From Bacillota bacterium (GTDB lineage: Bacteria > Bacillota > Desulfotomaculia > Desulfotomaculales > Desulfallaceae): 12,541 nucleotides of DNA. Shown here piece by piece: positions 1 through 7,098 of the stretch. The stretch spans positions 1-12,541 of the forward strand of contig WQUS01000170.1 in assembly GCA_009781965.1 (NCBI GenBank). Direction: 5' to 3'. A program made the translations under genes and the position numbers. Numbering within the stretch: position 1 is the first letter of the stretch; each line of letters begins with the position of its first letter. Under the pieces are notes generated by a model. That model was given only the letters and a program-made list of their open reading frames with translations. It was not told the origin of the DNA and did not search any database.

Positions 1-94
1 CGGCCCGTAAAGTTATTAACCGTGCGCTCATGCTCTCCGAGAAATCGCTTACGGTTAATAACTTTACGGGCCTGGGCTACGGGTACTAACAAAC
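1..94 (+). repeat. Composite hairpin repeat, copy 1 (hairpin plus truncated linker)
   Basis: The arms 2-23 and 51-72 are perfectly complementary over 22 bp (left arm GGCCCGTAAAGT then TATTAACCGT) around a 27-nt loop containing GCGCTCATGCTC and GAGAAATCGCTT. The linker TGGGCTACGGGTACTAACAA follows at 73-94. After that the sequence leaves the family pattern, so the heptamer array seen in other copies is missing. The arm sequence is identical to copy 2 at 5749-5820. No coding role is apparent. Confidence 0.9.
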
Positions 95-117
95 ACAGGG
101 CCTGACCAGTAACGTAA

Positions 118-147
118 GCAGGGGCGCTGCGGCGCCTTTCTACTTTT
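118..147 (+). terminator. Probable intrinsic terminator of an upstream gene
   Basis: GGCGC (123-127), loop TGCG, GCGCC (132-136), extendable outward by G-T and A-T pairs and followed by TTTCTACTTTT. The stem is short but GC-rich with a T-rich tail. It lies upstream of the mrp promoter, so it would end a transcript entering from the left. Confidence 0.55.
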
Positions 148-169
148 ATATAATAATAATCGGCATACT

Positions 170-178
170 TGTTATAAT
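170..178 (+). promoter_or_regulatory. Extended -10 promoter for mrp
   Basis: A perfect TATAAT at 173-178 is preceded by TGT at 170-172, which makes an extended -10 (TGnTATAAT). No good -35 box is visible at the expected distance, which is normal for extended -10 promoters. The predicted start near 185 gives a leader of about 55 nt before the mrp GTG. Confidence 0.6.
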
Positions 179-241
179 ACTTGTTCAGGTATATTTTACT
201 CAGCTCTATTTACAGACGCTCAATAAAGGGGGACTTGTCAA

Positions 242-1069
242 GTGTCAGCCGGAGAGAAATGCAGCAGCTGCGGTAGTAAAACGGATGGCTGTGCGCCGGA
301 TAGCTGCGGCGTCGGGGTTTTGCCCCAGAATGATGTCAATGATATTAAACGGGTGATTGCGGTGATGAGCGGTAAGGGCGGGGTAGGGAAATCCGCCGTG
401 ACCGGCCGCTTGGCCGTCGGTCTGGCCCGCCAGGGGCGCCGGGTGGGTATTTTGGACGCCGATATCACCGGCCCCAGCATTCCGAAAATGTTCGGGCTCA
501 ATGCCCGTCCTACGAACAGCGGCCAGTACCTGATGCCGGTGAAAACAGCCGCCGGTATTGCCGTGATGTCGTTAAATCTATTACTGGAACGGGAAGACCA
601 GCCGGTTATTTGGCGCGGTCCCGTGATTGCCGGCGCGGTCAAACAGTTTTGGACCGACGTGGCCTGGGGCCGGTTGGATTATCTGCTGGTGGACATGCCT
701 CCGGGCACCGGCGACGTGCCCCTGACGGTGATGCAGTCCCTGCCTCTGGACGGCGTGATTGTGGTCACTTCGCCCCAGGATTTGGCCAATATGGTGGTGC
801 AGAAGGCCGTGAACATGGTGCGGCAAATGGAGGCGCCTCTGCTGGGGGTAGTGGAAAATATGAGTTATCTGCGCTGCCCGGACTGCGGCAAAGAGATTAG
901 AGTCTTTGGCCCCAGCCATGCCGGCCGGCTGACGGCAGACGGCGTGCCTCTGCTGGCGGAGCTGCCGCTGGATCCGGAATTGGCGCGGCTTTGTGACGCC
1001 GGGCGGCTTGAAGACTACCGGGAGGAGCCGTTTGTTAATTTGGACGCACTGCTTTCGGCACAAAACTAA
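242..1069 (+). CDS. mrp: Mrp/NBP35-family P-loop ATPase, Fe-S cluster carrier
   Basis: This is a 275-residue ATPase of the Mrp/ApbC/Nbp35 family, which binds and transfers [4Fe-4S] clusters. The deviant Walker A, SGKGGVGKS, sits at residues 43-51, and VDMPPGTGD gives the family's switch region. The CPDC motif (C212, C215) is the family's cluster-binding CxxC. The N-terminus is Cys-rich (C7, C10, C17, C22), like the extra cluster site of Nbp35-type proteins. The start is GTG at 242, placed about 8 nt after AAAGGGGGA (225-233). It has its own promoter and precedes dsrA by about 355 bp. Mrp genes are common beside dsr genes; that this one matures the Fe-S clusters of DsrAB, DsrK or the ferredoxin is inference. 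Confidence 0.93.
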   Translation: MSAGEKCSSCGSKTDGCAPDSCGVGVLPQNDVNDIKRVIAVMSGKGGVGKSAVTGRLAVGLARQGRRVGILDADITGPSIPKMFGLNARPTNSGQYLMPVKTAAGIAVMSLNLLLEREDQPVIWRGPVIAGAVKQFWTDVAWGRLDYLLVDMPPGTGDVPLTVMQSLPLDGVIVVTSPQDLANMVVQKAVNMVRQMEAPLLGVVENMSYLRCPDCGKEIRVFGPSHAGRLTADGVPLLAELPLDPELARLCDAGRLEDYREEPFVNLDALLSAQN

Positions 1070-1424
1070 AAAATTGTTCCGGCGGGAAGGAATATTGTAA
1101 ACAAATAACGAATAATTGATTTACGGCAATCTGCAGGAATTAGGAAGAGTATAAGCGGCGATAACTCTTTGTTTCGTTGCTTACACTGTCCCGCAAGACG
1201 TCTTTTGGGGAGATGTTGGTGGGGGTGAGTTTTCGCGTCTTTGTGACAAAATGTACGACGCGCGGATGGGTGCAGACAGCCTGACCGGCATCATGGTGAC
1301 CCATGGAATTTTATGATTTGCAATTGTGCTGCACTCCGGAGAGGGGGGATTGGGGCTATCGTTAGCCATGTTACCGCACCAGGGGAATTTTAACAAGCAG
1401 GATTTAGCTGAAGGAGGTATTGAG
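1070..1424. other. Long mrp-dsrA intergenic region
   Basis: This 355-bp gap holds no complete gene. I see a 10-bp palindrome AAGACGTCTT (1195-1204) and a small hairpin GGCTA-TCGT-TAGCC (1354-1367). The dsrA frame runs open from 1155 except for one TGA at 1314-1316, without a ribosome binding site of its own. No convincing -35/-10 pair was found, so the dsr genes may use an undetected or activator-dependent promoter here or read-through from mrp. No T-tailed terminator follows mrp, which allows read-through. Confidence 0.5.
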
Positions 1425-2843
1425 GTGGCTTTTGAACCTAAAGATTCGCAAAATGCAATAAATTATGCGGAAAGCAGAATTTACACCGATGCGGAACTGA
1501 AAAATTATACCGAAGAAGAACTGAAAAACTACAAAGTTAAGCATGCTATTCCGGATCTGGAAGAACTGGAAAAGGGTCCGTGGCCCAGTTTTGTGTCCGA
1601 CGCCAAACAGGGCGCCTTGCATAGAAAGAAACTGGCGGATGACCGGATGTTAATTGATCGGGATGTTATCGAGGACATGCTCGGCCAATTGCAAGTATCC
1701 TTTGACGAAGGGGAAACCCACTGGAAACACGGCGGCATCGTGGGCGTGTTTGGTTACGGCGGCGGCGTGATTGGCCGTTATTCCGATTTGCCGGAAAAAT
1801 ATCCTTCCATCGCCCATTTCCATACTGTCCGGGTGGCTCAGCCTTCCAGTAAGTTTTATGATTCCAATTTCCTGCGCACAATGTGCGATATGTGGGAATA
1901 CCGGGGCAGCGGCTTGATGAACCTGCACGGCTCCACCGGCGACATGGTGCTGCTGGGGACCACCACTGAGCAATTGGAACCGATTTTCTTTGAACTGACC
2001 CACAAAATGCAAGTTGATATCGGCGGCTCCGGCTCCAACCTGCGTACGCCGGAATGTTGTATCGGCAAAGCCCGCTGCGAATGGTCCTGCTATGACACTC
2101 AGGCCCTGTGCTATGAGCTGACCCAGTATTATCAGGACGAATTGCACCGCCCGGCTTTCCCTTATAAATTCAAGTTCAAATTTGACGGCTGTCCCATCGG
2201 CTGCGTGGCTTCCATCGCCCGTTCCGATATGTCCTTTATCGGGACTTGGCGGGACGATATCCGCATTGATCAGGAAGCGGTTAAAGCTTATATCGCGGGA
2301 GAAGTTGTGCCTGCCGGCGGCGGTCATACGGGGAGAGATTGGGGTAAATTTGACATTAAAAAAGAAGTGCTTGACCTTTGCCCCACTAAGTGTATGTGGA
2401 TGGAAAACGGCGAGTTGAAAATTGACAATGCCGAATGTAACCGCTGCATGCATTGTATCTGTGTGATGCCCAAAGCCCTGCGGCCCGGCCTCGACACCGG
2501 CGTAACCATCCTCTGCGGAGCCAAGGCTCCCATTCTGGAAGGCGCCCAAATGGCCACCCTGATTGTACCGTTCATGAAGGCCGAACCTCCTTATGACAAC
2601 ATTAAGGAATTCATCGAGAAGGTTTGGGAATGGTGGATGGAGGAAGGCAAGAACCGCGAGCGTCTTGGTGAATTGATGCAGCGCTCCACATTGCCTACGT
2701 TCCTGGAAGTTCTGGAACTGCCGGCTATGCCGCAATATGTTAAAGAGCCCCGTTCCAACCCGTACATCCTGTGGAAGGAAGAGGATGTGCCTGGCGGCTG
2801 GGATAGGGATATCAAAGAATACCGGGCCAGACATAAGAGATAG
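1425..2843 (+). CDS. dsrA: Dissimilatory sulfite reductase alpha subunit
   Basis: DsrA is the alpha subunit of the cytoplasmic alpha2beta2 siroheme enzyme that reduces sulfite with DsrC as co-substrate. The GTG start at 1425 is chosen because AAGGAGG (1411-1417) lies 7 nt upstream; the open frame continues to 1326 without such a site. The product is 472 residues. C212-x5-C218 (in TPECCIGKARC) and C256-x3-C260 (CPIGC) are the siroheme-[4Fe-4S] ligands, with the 38-residue spacing known from Desulfovibrio DsrA. The inserted ferredoxin domain has CPTKC (C319, C323) and CNRCMHCIC (C338, C341, C344, C346). Compared with Desulfovibrio numbering, the protein has about 35 extra N-terminal residues, including a duplicated octapeptide YTDAELKN/YTEEELKN. 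dsrB follows after 13 bp. Confidence 0.97.
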   Translation: MAFEPKDSQNAINYAESRIYTDAELKNYTEEELKNYKVKHAIPDLEELEKGPWPSFVSDAKQGALHRKKLADDRMLIDRDVIEDMLGQLQVSFDEGETHWKHGGIVGVFGYGGGVIGRYSDLPEKYPSIAHFHTVRVAQPSSKFYDSNFLRTMCDMWEYRGSGLMNLHGSTGDMVLLGTTTEQLEPIFFELTHKMQVDIGGSGSNLRTPECCIGKARCEWSCYDTQALCYELTQYYQDELHRPAFPYKFKFKFDGCPIGCVASIARSDMSFIGTWRDDIRIDQEAVKAYIAGEVVPAGGGHTGRDWGKFDIKKEVLDLCPTKCMWMENGELKIDNAECNRCMHCICVMPKALRPGLDTGVTILCGAKAPILEGAQMATLIVPFMKAEPPYDNIKEFIEKVWEWWMEEGKNRERLGELMQRSTLPTFLEVLELPAMPQYVKEPRSNPYILWKEEDVPGGWDRDIKEYRARHKR

Positions 2844-2856
2844 GAGGGTTTGTGTG

Positions 2857-4047
2857 ATGGCGTTATCTACCGAAAGATTAGGCAAATATGATCCTAAGAA
2901 TCCACAGGAAAATAGAATTACCGACATTGGCCCCAGGCATTTCTGGCAGTATTTTCCGCCGGCGATCCAGGAGAACTACGGCCAATGGACCCACCACGAA
3001 ATTCTGGAGCCGGGCATTTTAGTCCACTATGCCGCCAACGGCGGCCGGGCTTATACTATTCGTTGCGGCGCCGCCCGGTTTATGACCGTGCAGCACGTGC
3101 GTGAGATTTGCGACATTGCCGATAAGCATTGCGGCGGCTTTGTGCGTTTCACGACCCGGAATAATATTGAGTTTATCGTGGATACTCCGGAAAAGGTCGA
3201 GGCCCTGAAAAAGGATCTGGAGAGCCGTAAATTTGCCGGCGGCAGCTATAAGTTCCCCATTGGCGGCACCGGCGCCGGGGTTACCAATATCGTGCACACC
3301 CAGGGCTATATTCACTGTCATACGCCGGCCACGGACGCTTCGTCCATGGTTAAAGCGGTGGCGGATGAACTGTTCAGAGAGTTTCAGACCATGGATCTGC
3401 CGGCTAAAGTCCGGGTATCCATGGCTTGCTGCCTGAATATGTGCGGCGCCGTGCACTGCTCCGATATCGCCCTGTTGGGTTATCACCGGAAGCCGCCGAT
3501 TATCGACCACGAAGTAATTGCCCAGGTCTGCGAAATTCCGCTGGCCATTACCGCCTGCCCGGTGGGGGCTATTTCCCCCGACAAAACCGCGGAAGACAAA
3601 AAGACGGTGAAGATTAAGAACGAGCGCTGCATGTTCTGCGGCAACTGTTATACCATGTGCCAGGCTCTGCCTCTCTCCGATAAAGAGGGCGACGGCGTGA
3701 CCATTCTGGCCGGGGGCAAGATTTCCAACCGCATCAGCATGCCCAAGTTCTCCAAGGTGGTTGTGCCTTGGCTGCCGAATAATTTCCCGCGGTTCCCGGA
3801 AGTGGTTGACGATGTGAAGAAGATCCTCAACGCCTACGCTAACGACGCCAACAAGTACGAGCGTTTGGGCGACTGGGCCGAGCGGATTGGCTGGGAGAAA
3901 TTCTTTGAGAAGTCCGGCCTGGAGTTTACCGAGCACCTGATTGACGACTACCGGCTGGCCTATGATACCTGGCGGACCAGCACGCAGTTTAAATATACCG
4001 ATGCCGCCTGGGCGGTATCAAGAGCGGCCGGCGGCATTGACGACTAA
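2857..4047 (+). CDS. dsrB: Dissimilatory sulfite reductase beta subunit
   Basis: DsrB is the beta partner of DsrA and carries the catalytic siroheme-[4Fe-4S] in the heterotetramer. The product is 396 residues from ATG 2857, after AGGAGG (2842-2847); GTG 2854 is a possible start one codon earlier. C154 (IHCHTPATDAS), C191-C192 and C196 (ACCLNMC) are the cluster ligands, spaced as in characterised DsrB (37 residues between the first and the pair). The ferredoxin domain uses C234 (ACPVGAIS) and CMFCGNCYTMC (C258, C261, C264, C268). The open frame extending upstream into dsrA is a frame overlap, not coding. dsrB is co-transcribed with dsrA and followed 36 bp later by dsrD. Confidence 0.97.
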   Translation: MALSTERLGKYDPKNPQENRITDIGPRHFWQYFPPAIQENYGQWTHHEILEPGILVHYAANGGRAYTIRCGAARFMTVQHVREICDIADKHCGGFVRFTTRNNIEFIVDTPEKVEALKKDLESRKFAGGSYKFPIGGTGAGVTNIVHTQGYIHCHTPATDASSMVKAVADELFREFQTMDLPAKVRVSMACCLNMCGAVHCSDIALLGYHRKPPIIDHEVIAQVCEIPLAITACPVGAISPDKTAEDKKTVKIKNERCMFCGNCYTMCQALPLSDKEGDGVTILAGGKISNRISMPKFSKVVVPWLPNNFPRFPEVVDDVKKILNAYANDANKYERLGDWAERIGWEKFFEKSGLEFTEHLIDDYRLAYDTWRTSTQFKYTDAAWAVSRAAGGIDD

Positions 4048-4083
4048 ATGCTGTAACTTGCCTGGTATAAAGGAGATGTTATC

Positions 4084-4317
4084 ATGGAAGAACTACAAAA
4101 GGTGATTGTTGAGTTTGCCGAAACCAGCAAAAAAACCAAGTTCTATTTTAAAGACATTGAGAAGGCCGTGCAAAAGGTTCTTCCCGATGCCAAGATGAGG
4201 GACATCAAAAAGGCGTGCACTGCTTTAATCAATGACGGAACGTTGATTTACTTCTCCACCGGCAGCAGCACTATGTACGGGCTGAAGGGCAGAGGCATGA
4301 CTGAGGATCCGGAATAG
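4084..4317 (+). CDS. dsrD: DsrD, winged-helix activator of DsrAB
   Basis: This 77-residue protein is DsrD, a small winged-helix protein found next to dsrAB in sulfate and sulfite reducers and reported to be an allosteric activator of DsrAB rather than a DNA-binding regulator. The KTKFYFKDIEKAV, PDAKMRDIKKACTALINDGTL and YFSTGSSTMYGLKGRG segments match the family fold (helices followed by a beta wing). The length is typical. AAAGGAG lies about 7 nt before ATG 4084. Its presence marks the pathway as reductive; sulfur oxidisers usually lack it. A strong terminator follows. Confidence 0.93.
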   Translation: MEELQKVIVEFAETSKKTKFYFKDIEKAVQKVLPDAKMRDIKKACTALINDGTLIYFSTGSSTMYGLKGRGMTEDPE

Positions 4318-4340
4318 GCGCATGCAACACTAGAGGTTAA

Positions 4341-4373
4341 AGGTTGCCGTCCGTGTTGGATGGCAGCCTTTTT
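4341..4373 (+). terminator. Intrinsic terminator after dsrABD
   Basis: AGGTTGCCGTCC (4341-4352) pairs with GGATGGCAGCCT (4358-4369) through 12 positions, two of them G-T, around the loop GTGTT, followed by TTTTT. This is a classical rho-independent terminator and should end most dsrABD transcripts. It lies only 20 bp upstream of the next start codon. Confidence 0.88.
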
Positions 4374-4392
4374 ATATTGGTAGGAGGCAGCC

Positions 4393-5013
4393 ATGAAAAC
4401 ACCGCAGGGTTCCAGAGAGTTTATCAACGAACAGGTGCAAATGCTCAATGAAAATCCGGAATGTGCCAATGCTCAGTATAATCTGGGCGTCACCGCCATG
4501 CAAACCGGCCAATATGAGGAAGCCATCGAGTTTTTTGAAGAGGCGATCAACAATAGCGGCCGGATGTTCGAGGCTTGCGTCAATTTGGGCTATATTTATT
4601 TTAAGCTGGGGAACCTGGAAAAGGTCATTGAGGCCAATAAGAAAGCGGTGGCCATCGAACCACGTTACGCCCGCGGCTATGCCAACCTGGGCTTTGCTTA
4701 TCTGGAACTGGTGCGCGCCGACGAGGCCATTGAGGCGCTGGAGCAGGCCATCGAGCTAAATCCGGGCATTGCCCAGGCCTGGAGCAATTTGATTAACGCC
4801 TATATTCAAAAGGATGAGCTGGACCAGGCGGTGGCCACCGGGGAAAAAATGCTTGCGGTGGCGCCGGACTTCCCGTTGGGGATCAATAATCTGGCTTACG
4901 CTTATTATTTGCGGGAAGATTACCCCCAGGCGATCCGGTTCGTGGACCGGGCGGCGGAACTGGGTTTTGCGGTGCATCCCGAATTTCTAAAGGAACTGGA
5001 GCGATACCGTTAA
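4393..5013 (+). CDS. TPR-repeat protein of unknown role in the dsr island
   Basis: The 206-residue product consists almost entirely of about five tetratricopeptide repeats, near residues 24-57, 58-91, 92-125, 126-159 and 160-193, with pattern residues such as AQYNLG, YANLGFAYLEL and AIEALEQAIELNPG. There is no signal peptide or membrane segment, so it is probably a cytoplasmic protein-binding scaffold. AGGAGG (4382-4387) precedes ATG 4393. The strong terminator just upstream means it is expressed by read-through or by a promoter I cannot see. The stop codon is one base from the next gene, so the two are surely translated from one mRNA. No specific function can be assigned from sequence; help in assembly of Dsr proteins is a guess. 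Confidence 0.9.
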   Translation: MKTPQGSREFINEQVQMLNENPECANAQYNLGVTAMQTGQYEEAIEFFEEAINNSGRMFEACVNLGYIYFKLGNLEKVIEANKKAVAIEPRYARGYANLGFAYLELVRADEAIEALEQAIELNPGIAQAWSNLINAYIQKDELDQAVATGEKMLAVAPDFPLGINNLAYAYYLREDYPQAIRFVDRAAELGFAVHPEFLKELERYR

Positions 5014-5014
5014 T

Positions 5015-5614
5015 ATGAGCGATCAGGAGCGCCTGTTTGCAGCATATGAAAAACTGGCGGCCGGGGCGGACCTGGCTTTTGCCAAGGTACAGCAGGAGCA
5101 CGGCTCTTGCGTCAAGTGTGAGGTGGCCTGTTCTGATTGCTGTCACGCCGTGTTCGGCGTTTTTCCAATTGAGGCCGCCTATTTAAACCGCTATTTTGGC
5201 GCTTTGCCGGAGGAGCTGCGGGAGCAGGCCCGCCAAGGGCTGGCCCTGGCGGACCGGGAGCTGCGGGAGATGCAAAAGAAGCTGGAGGCCTGCGGGGACG
5301 ACCGGGACGCGAGCAACCTGGTGATGGCTGAAACCAGAGTCCGCTGCCCCCTGCTGACCGCGGAAGAAAAATGCCTGCTCTATGACCGCCGGCCGATCAC
5401 TTGCCGTGTTTACGGCATGCCCACCCAGGCGGGCGGCAAAACCAGAGCCTGTTGGAAAGCGGGTTTTGTCAGCGGGCAGGCTTATCCGGTTTTCGATCTG
5501 GATGCTATGTACCGTGAATTATACCGGCTTTCCGGCGATATGCTGGCCCTGGCCGGCGAAGAGGACCAGGAAAAAGCAGGACTGCTGGTTTCAGTGGCCC
5601 AGGCCCTCAAGTGA
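5015..5614 (+). CDS. YkgJ-type Cys-rich (putative Zn/Fe-chelating) protein
   Basis: The 199-residue protein has the cysteine layout of the YkgJ (UPF0153) family: C32, C35, C39 and a C42-C43 pair near the N-terminus (CVKCEVACSDCC), then C111, C120 and C130 in RCPLL...CLLYDRRPITCRVYGMP. Such proteins are described as zinc- or iron-chelating; their biochemical role is largely unknown. Between the cysteine blocks lies a charged, probably helical segment (residues 60-95). ATG 5015 starts one base after the TPR stop, with translation coupling likely. The gene ends directly at a repeat cluster, whose first heptamer starts at 5621. A metal-cluster-related role in this Fe-S-rich neighbourhood is inference. 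Confidence 0.85.
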   Translation: MSDQERLFAAYEKLAAGADLAFAKVQQEHGSCVKCEVACSDCCHAVFGVFPIEAAYLNRYFGALPEELREQARQGLALADRELREMQKKLEACGDDRDASNLVMAETRVRCPLLTAEEKCLLYDRRPITCRVYGMPTQAGGKTRACWKAGFVSGQAYPVFDLDAMYRELYRLSGDMLALAGEEDQEKAGLLVSVAQALK

Positions 5615-5620
5615 GATGAG

Positions 5621-5648
5621 GTTCGAGGTTCGAAGTTCGAGGTTCGAT
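5621..5648 (+). repeat. Heptamer array, GTTCGAG orientation
   Basis: Four tandem heptamers (GTTCGAG, GTTCGAA, GTTCGAG, GTTCGAT) begin seven bases after the YkgJ-type gene's stop codon. The array is inverted relative to the one at 5853-5880, and its first 20 bases in reverse complement match that array exactly. Confidence 0.9.
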
Positions 5649-5672
5649 TTAAAGCTACTGGGCAGTGAGTTT

Positions 5673-5750
5673 ACTGTTCACGCGTAACTGTTCGGCACCG
5701 AGCGGCAAAACAGGTTTCTGTTCACGCGTTACTATTCGGCATCAAGCCGG
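5673..5750 (+). repeat. GTTCACGCGTTAC module, two copies
   Basis: Two imperfect direct repeats, 5673-5705 and 5717-5750, share CTGTTCACGCGT and TTCGGCA followed by AGCSGG. A third copy lies at 7430-7463. The second copy runs straight into the left arm of the following hairpin, as does the copy at 7430. The core ACGCGT is palindromic; in the first copy GTT-C-ACGCGT-AAC is nearly a full palindrome. Confidence 0.8.
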
Positions 5751-5852
5751 CCCGTAAAGTTATTAACCGTGCGCTCATACTCATTCGAGAAATCGCTTAC
5801 GGTTAATAACTTTACGGGCCTGGGCTACGGGTACCAACAAACCTTGCATAGT
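5749..5852 (+). repeat. Composite hairpin repeat, copy 2 (perfect stem plus linker)
   Basis: The arms 5749-5770 and 5799-5820 are perfectly complementary over 22 bp and identical to copy 1. The loop differs slightly (ATACTCATTCGAG). The full linker, TGGGCTACGGG then TACCAACAAACCTTGCATAGT, spans 5821-5852 and leads directly into the heptamer array. Confidence 0.92.
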
Positions 5853-5880
5853 CTCGAACCTCGAACTTCGAACATCGAGT
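5853..5880 (+). repeat. Heptamer array, CTCGAAC orientation
   Basis: Four heptamers: CTCGAAC, CTCGAAC, TTCGAAC, ATCGAGT. The last unit ends in GAGT, as in three other arrays of the window, and joins directly to the next hairpin copy. Confidence 0.9.
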
Positions 5881-5937
5881 TAACCGTGCGCTCAGGCTCT
5901 TTCGAGAAGCCGCTTACGGTTAATAGCTTTGCGGGCC
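5881..5937 (+). repeat. Composite hairpin repeat, copy 3 (left arm shortened)
   Basis: Only TTAACCGT of the left arm is present, joined to the heptamer array. The loop (GCGCTCAGGCTCTTTCGAG, AAGCCGCTT) and a complete right arm (5916-5937) follow. The right arm carries two base changes relative to copy 2 and has lost its outer pairing partner. The linker beyond is degenerate but keeps CAAACACTGCA at 5958-5968, inside the end of the minus-strand gene. Confidence 0.85.
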
Positions 5938-5953
5938 GTATTCACTTTGAGGA

Positions 5954-7084
5954 TTAGCAAACACTGCACTGTGACAATATTTTTTCCACCAGCTCACCTA
6001 CTGTTGTTGGGACCAATTGCCCGGCGGCATAAATTTTCAGCTCGCCGGCGTCTGTGCGCAGTTTGGTTAGTTCTTCGCCGGCCAGGCCCGGATTGAGCCT
6101 TCCTAACAGTATGGCGGCGTAGCCGCGGGTTTCCGGGTTCTGATCCTGTAAAAAGGGAACAAAGTAAGCCGGTCTTTTGGGCAGCAGTTCCGGACGGGTT
6201 TCCGCGATCCGGCCCAGGGCGCGCAGCACTCTGGGCTTCATGGTTTCGTCCGCCAGGTACTTGTACAGCTCCGGGATATAGCCGGAAAAAATGCCCGGCG
6301 CCGCCGCGATAATCTCGCCGGCTGCGTCCACGGCGCCCCAGCTTGAAGCGGCCGTATCGTCCAAAGCGGTAAAGAGACGGTGCAGCAGTTTAGCCACCGG
6401 GCCGGAATCCCGCCGGGAGATTATCGCTGCCGCCTGACCCAGGGCGTCCGCGCTGCGGCAGCGCAGCAGCTCGTCCCCCGAATAGAGCAGGCGCTGCAGG
6501 TCATTAAGCACCCGGCTGTTGGCGGCGGCGCAGGCCAGCACCGGTTCCAAACGGTATTCGCCGACCAGGGAAGCTATTTCCCGCTTGGACAACGGCGGTG
6601 GGGCTGTTGCGGGGGCCGGCGCCCGGGCCGTTTGACCGAGGGGTTTGAGCTGGGCCAGTCTTTTTTGTACTCCCGCGGCGGTAACCTCGCGGATATCGTC
6701 GTGCAAACGGACAAAGTACAGGGCGCCCGGTATTTTCCTGCCGTTCAGATAACCTTCCGGCACCAGCAGATGGCTTTCAATATCGTAATGTTCCACCAGC
6801 GATTCCAGGTAGTCTTCATCCGGCAGCAGATCCCAGGCTAGGTCCCAGTCCATGGCGCAGCTGAAGACCAGGGCTTCGGAAAATGCCGCCCCTAAGTTAT
6901 GGCCGCTGACGTCGTAGGCGTATACCGCCCCGCAGGAGCAGGCGCCCATCGGCATTTCGCTCCGTTTGTCGGCCTCCGCTTCGCCGGGCCGCTCAATGGG
7001 CAGTCCGCAAAAGGGGCAGGCGGCTTTTTCCGTGGTCACCCGGCCAAAGGGTCCTTTTTCGATACTGTAGCGGTGGTCCTTCAT
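5954..7084 (-). CDS. Zinc-ribbon and HEAT-repeat protein, function unknown
   Basis: The 376-residue product has an N-terminal treble-Cys region (C23PFC26, then C49SC51) that probably binds zinc. A conserved-looking middle segment follows (FSCAMDWDLAWDLLPDEDYLESLVEHYD), shown here only in part as DWDLAWDLLPDEDY, then a Pro/Ala linker near residue 155. About four HEAT-like helical repeats fill residues 170-376, with LRCRSADALGQAAA, PRVLRALGRIAETRPEL and PETRGYAAILLGRLNPG. There is no signal peptide. The architecture recalls uncharacterised proteins of sulfate reducers, possibly the DVU0298 type, but I cannot confirm this. GGAGGAG lies 5 nt before ATG 7084 and the gene follows the fmdB-type gene by 14 bp, so they form an operon. 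Its last codons (QCSVC-stop) overlap repeat-derived sequence. Confidence 0.85.
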   Translation of the reverse strand: MKDHRYSIEKGPFGRVTTEKAACPFCGLPIERPGEAEADKRSEMPMGACSCGAVYAYDVSGHNLGAAFSEALVFSCAMDWDLAWDLLPDEDYLESLVEHYDIESHLLVPEGYLNGRKIPGALYFVRLHDDIREVTAAGVQKRLAQLKPLGQTARAPAPATAPPPLSKREIASLVGEYRLEPVLACAAANSRVLNDLQRLLYSGDELLRCRSADALGQAAAIISRRDSGPVAKLLHRLFTALDDTAASSWGAVDAAGEIIAAAPGIFSGYIPELYKYLADETMKPRVLRALGRIAETRPELLPKRPAYFVPFLQDQNPETRGYAAILLGRLNPGLAGEELTKLRTDAGELKIYAAGQLVPTTVGELVEKILSQCSVC

Positions 7085-7098
7085 GGCGCTCCTCCGGT

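Noticed and set aside
1650..2927. Long minus-strand open frame opposite dsrA (425 codons), and a similar one opposite dsrB
   Set aside because: These are antisense shadows of strongly coding, well-recognised genes in GC-rich DNA, with no own start signals.
5621..5648. tRNA T-arm like GGTTCGA motifs, suggesting tRNA genes or fragments
   Set aside because: The GTTCGA cores repeat every 7 bp with no acceptor, D or anticodon arms around them; they are heptamer repeats.
5769..5957. 62-codon open frame across the repeat cluster
   Set aside because: It has no ribosome binding site and its translation just mirrors hairpin, linker and heptamers; the same peptide pattern appears from copy 6 on the other strand.
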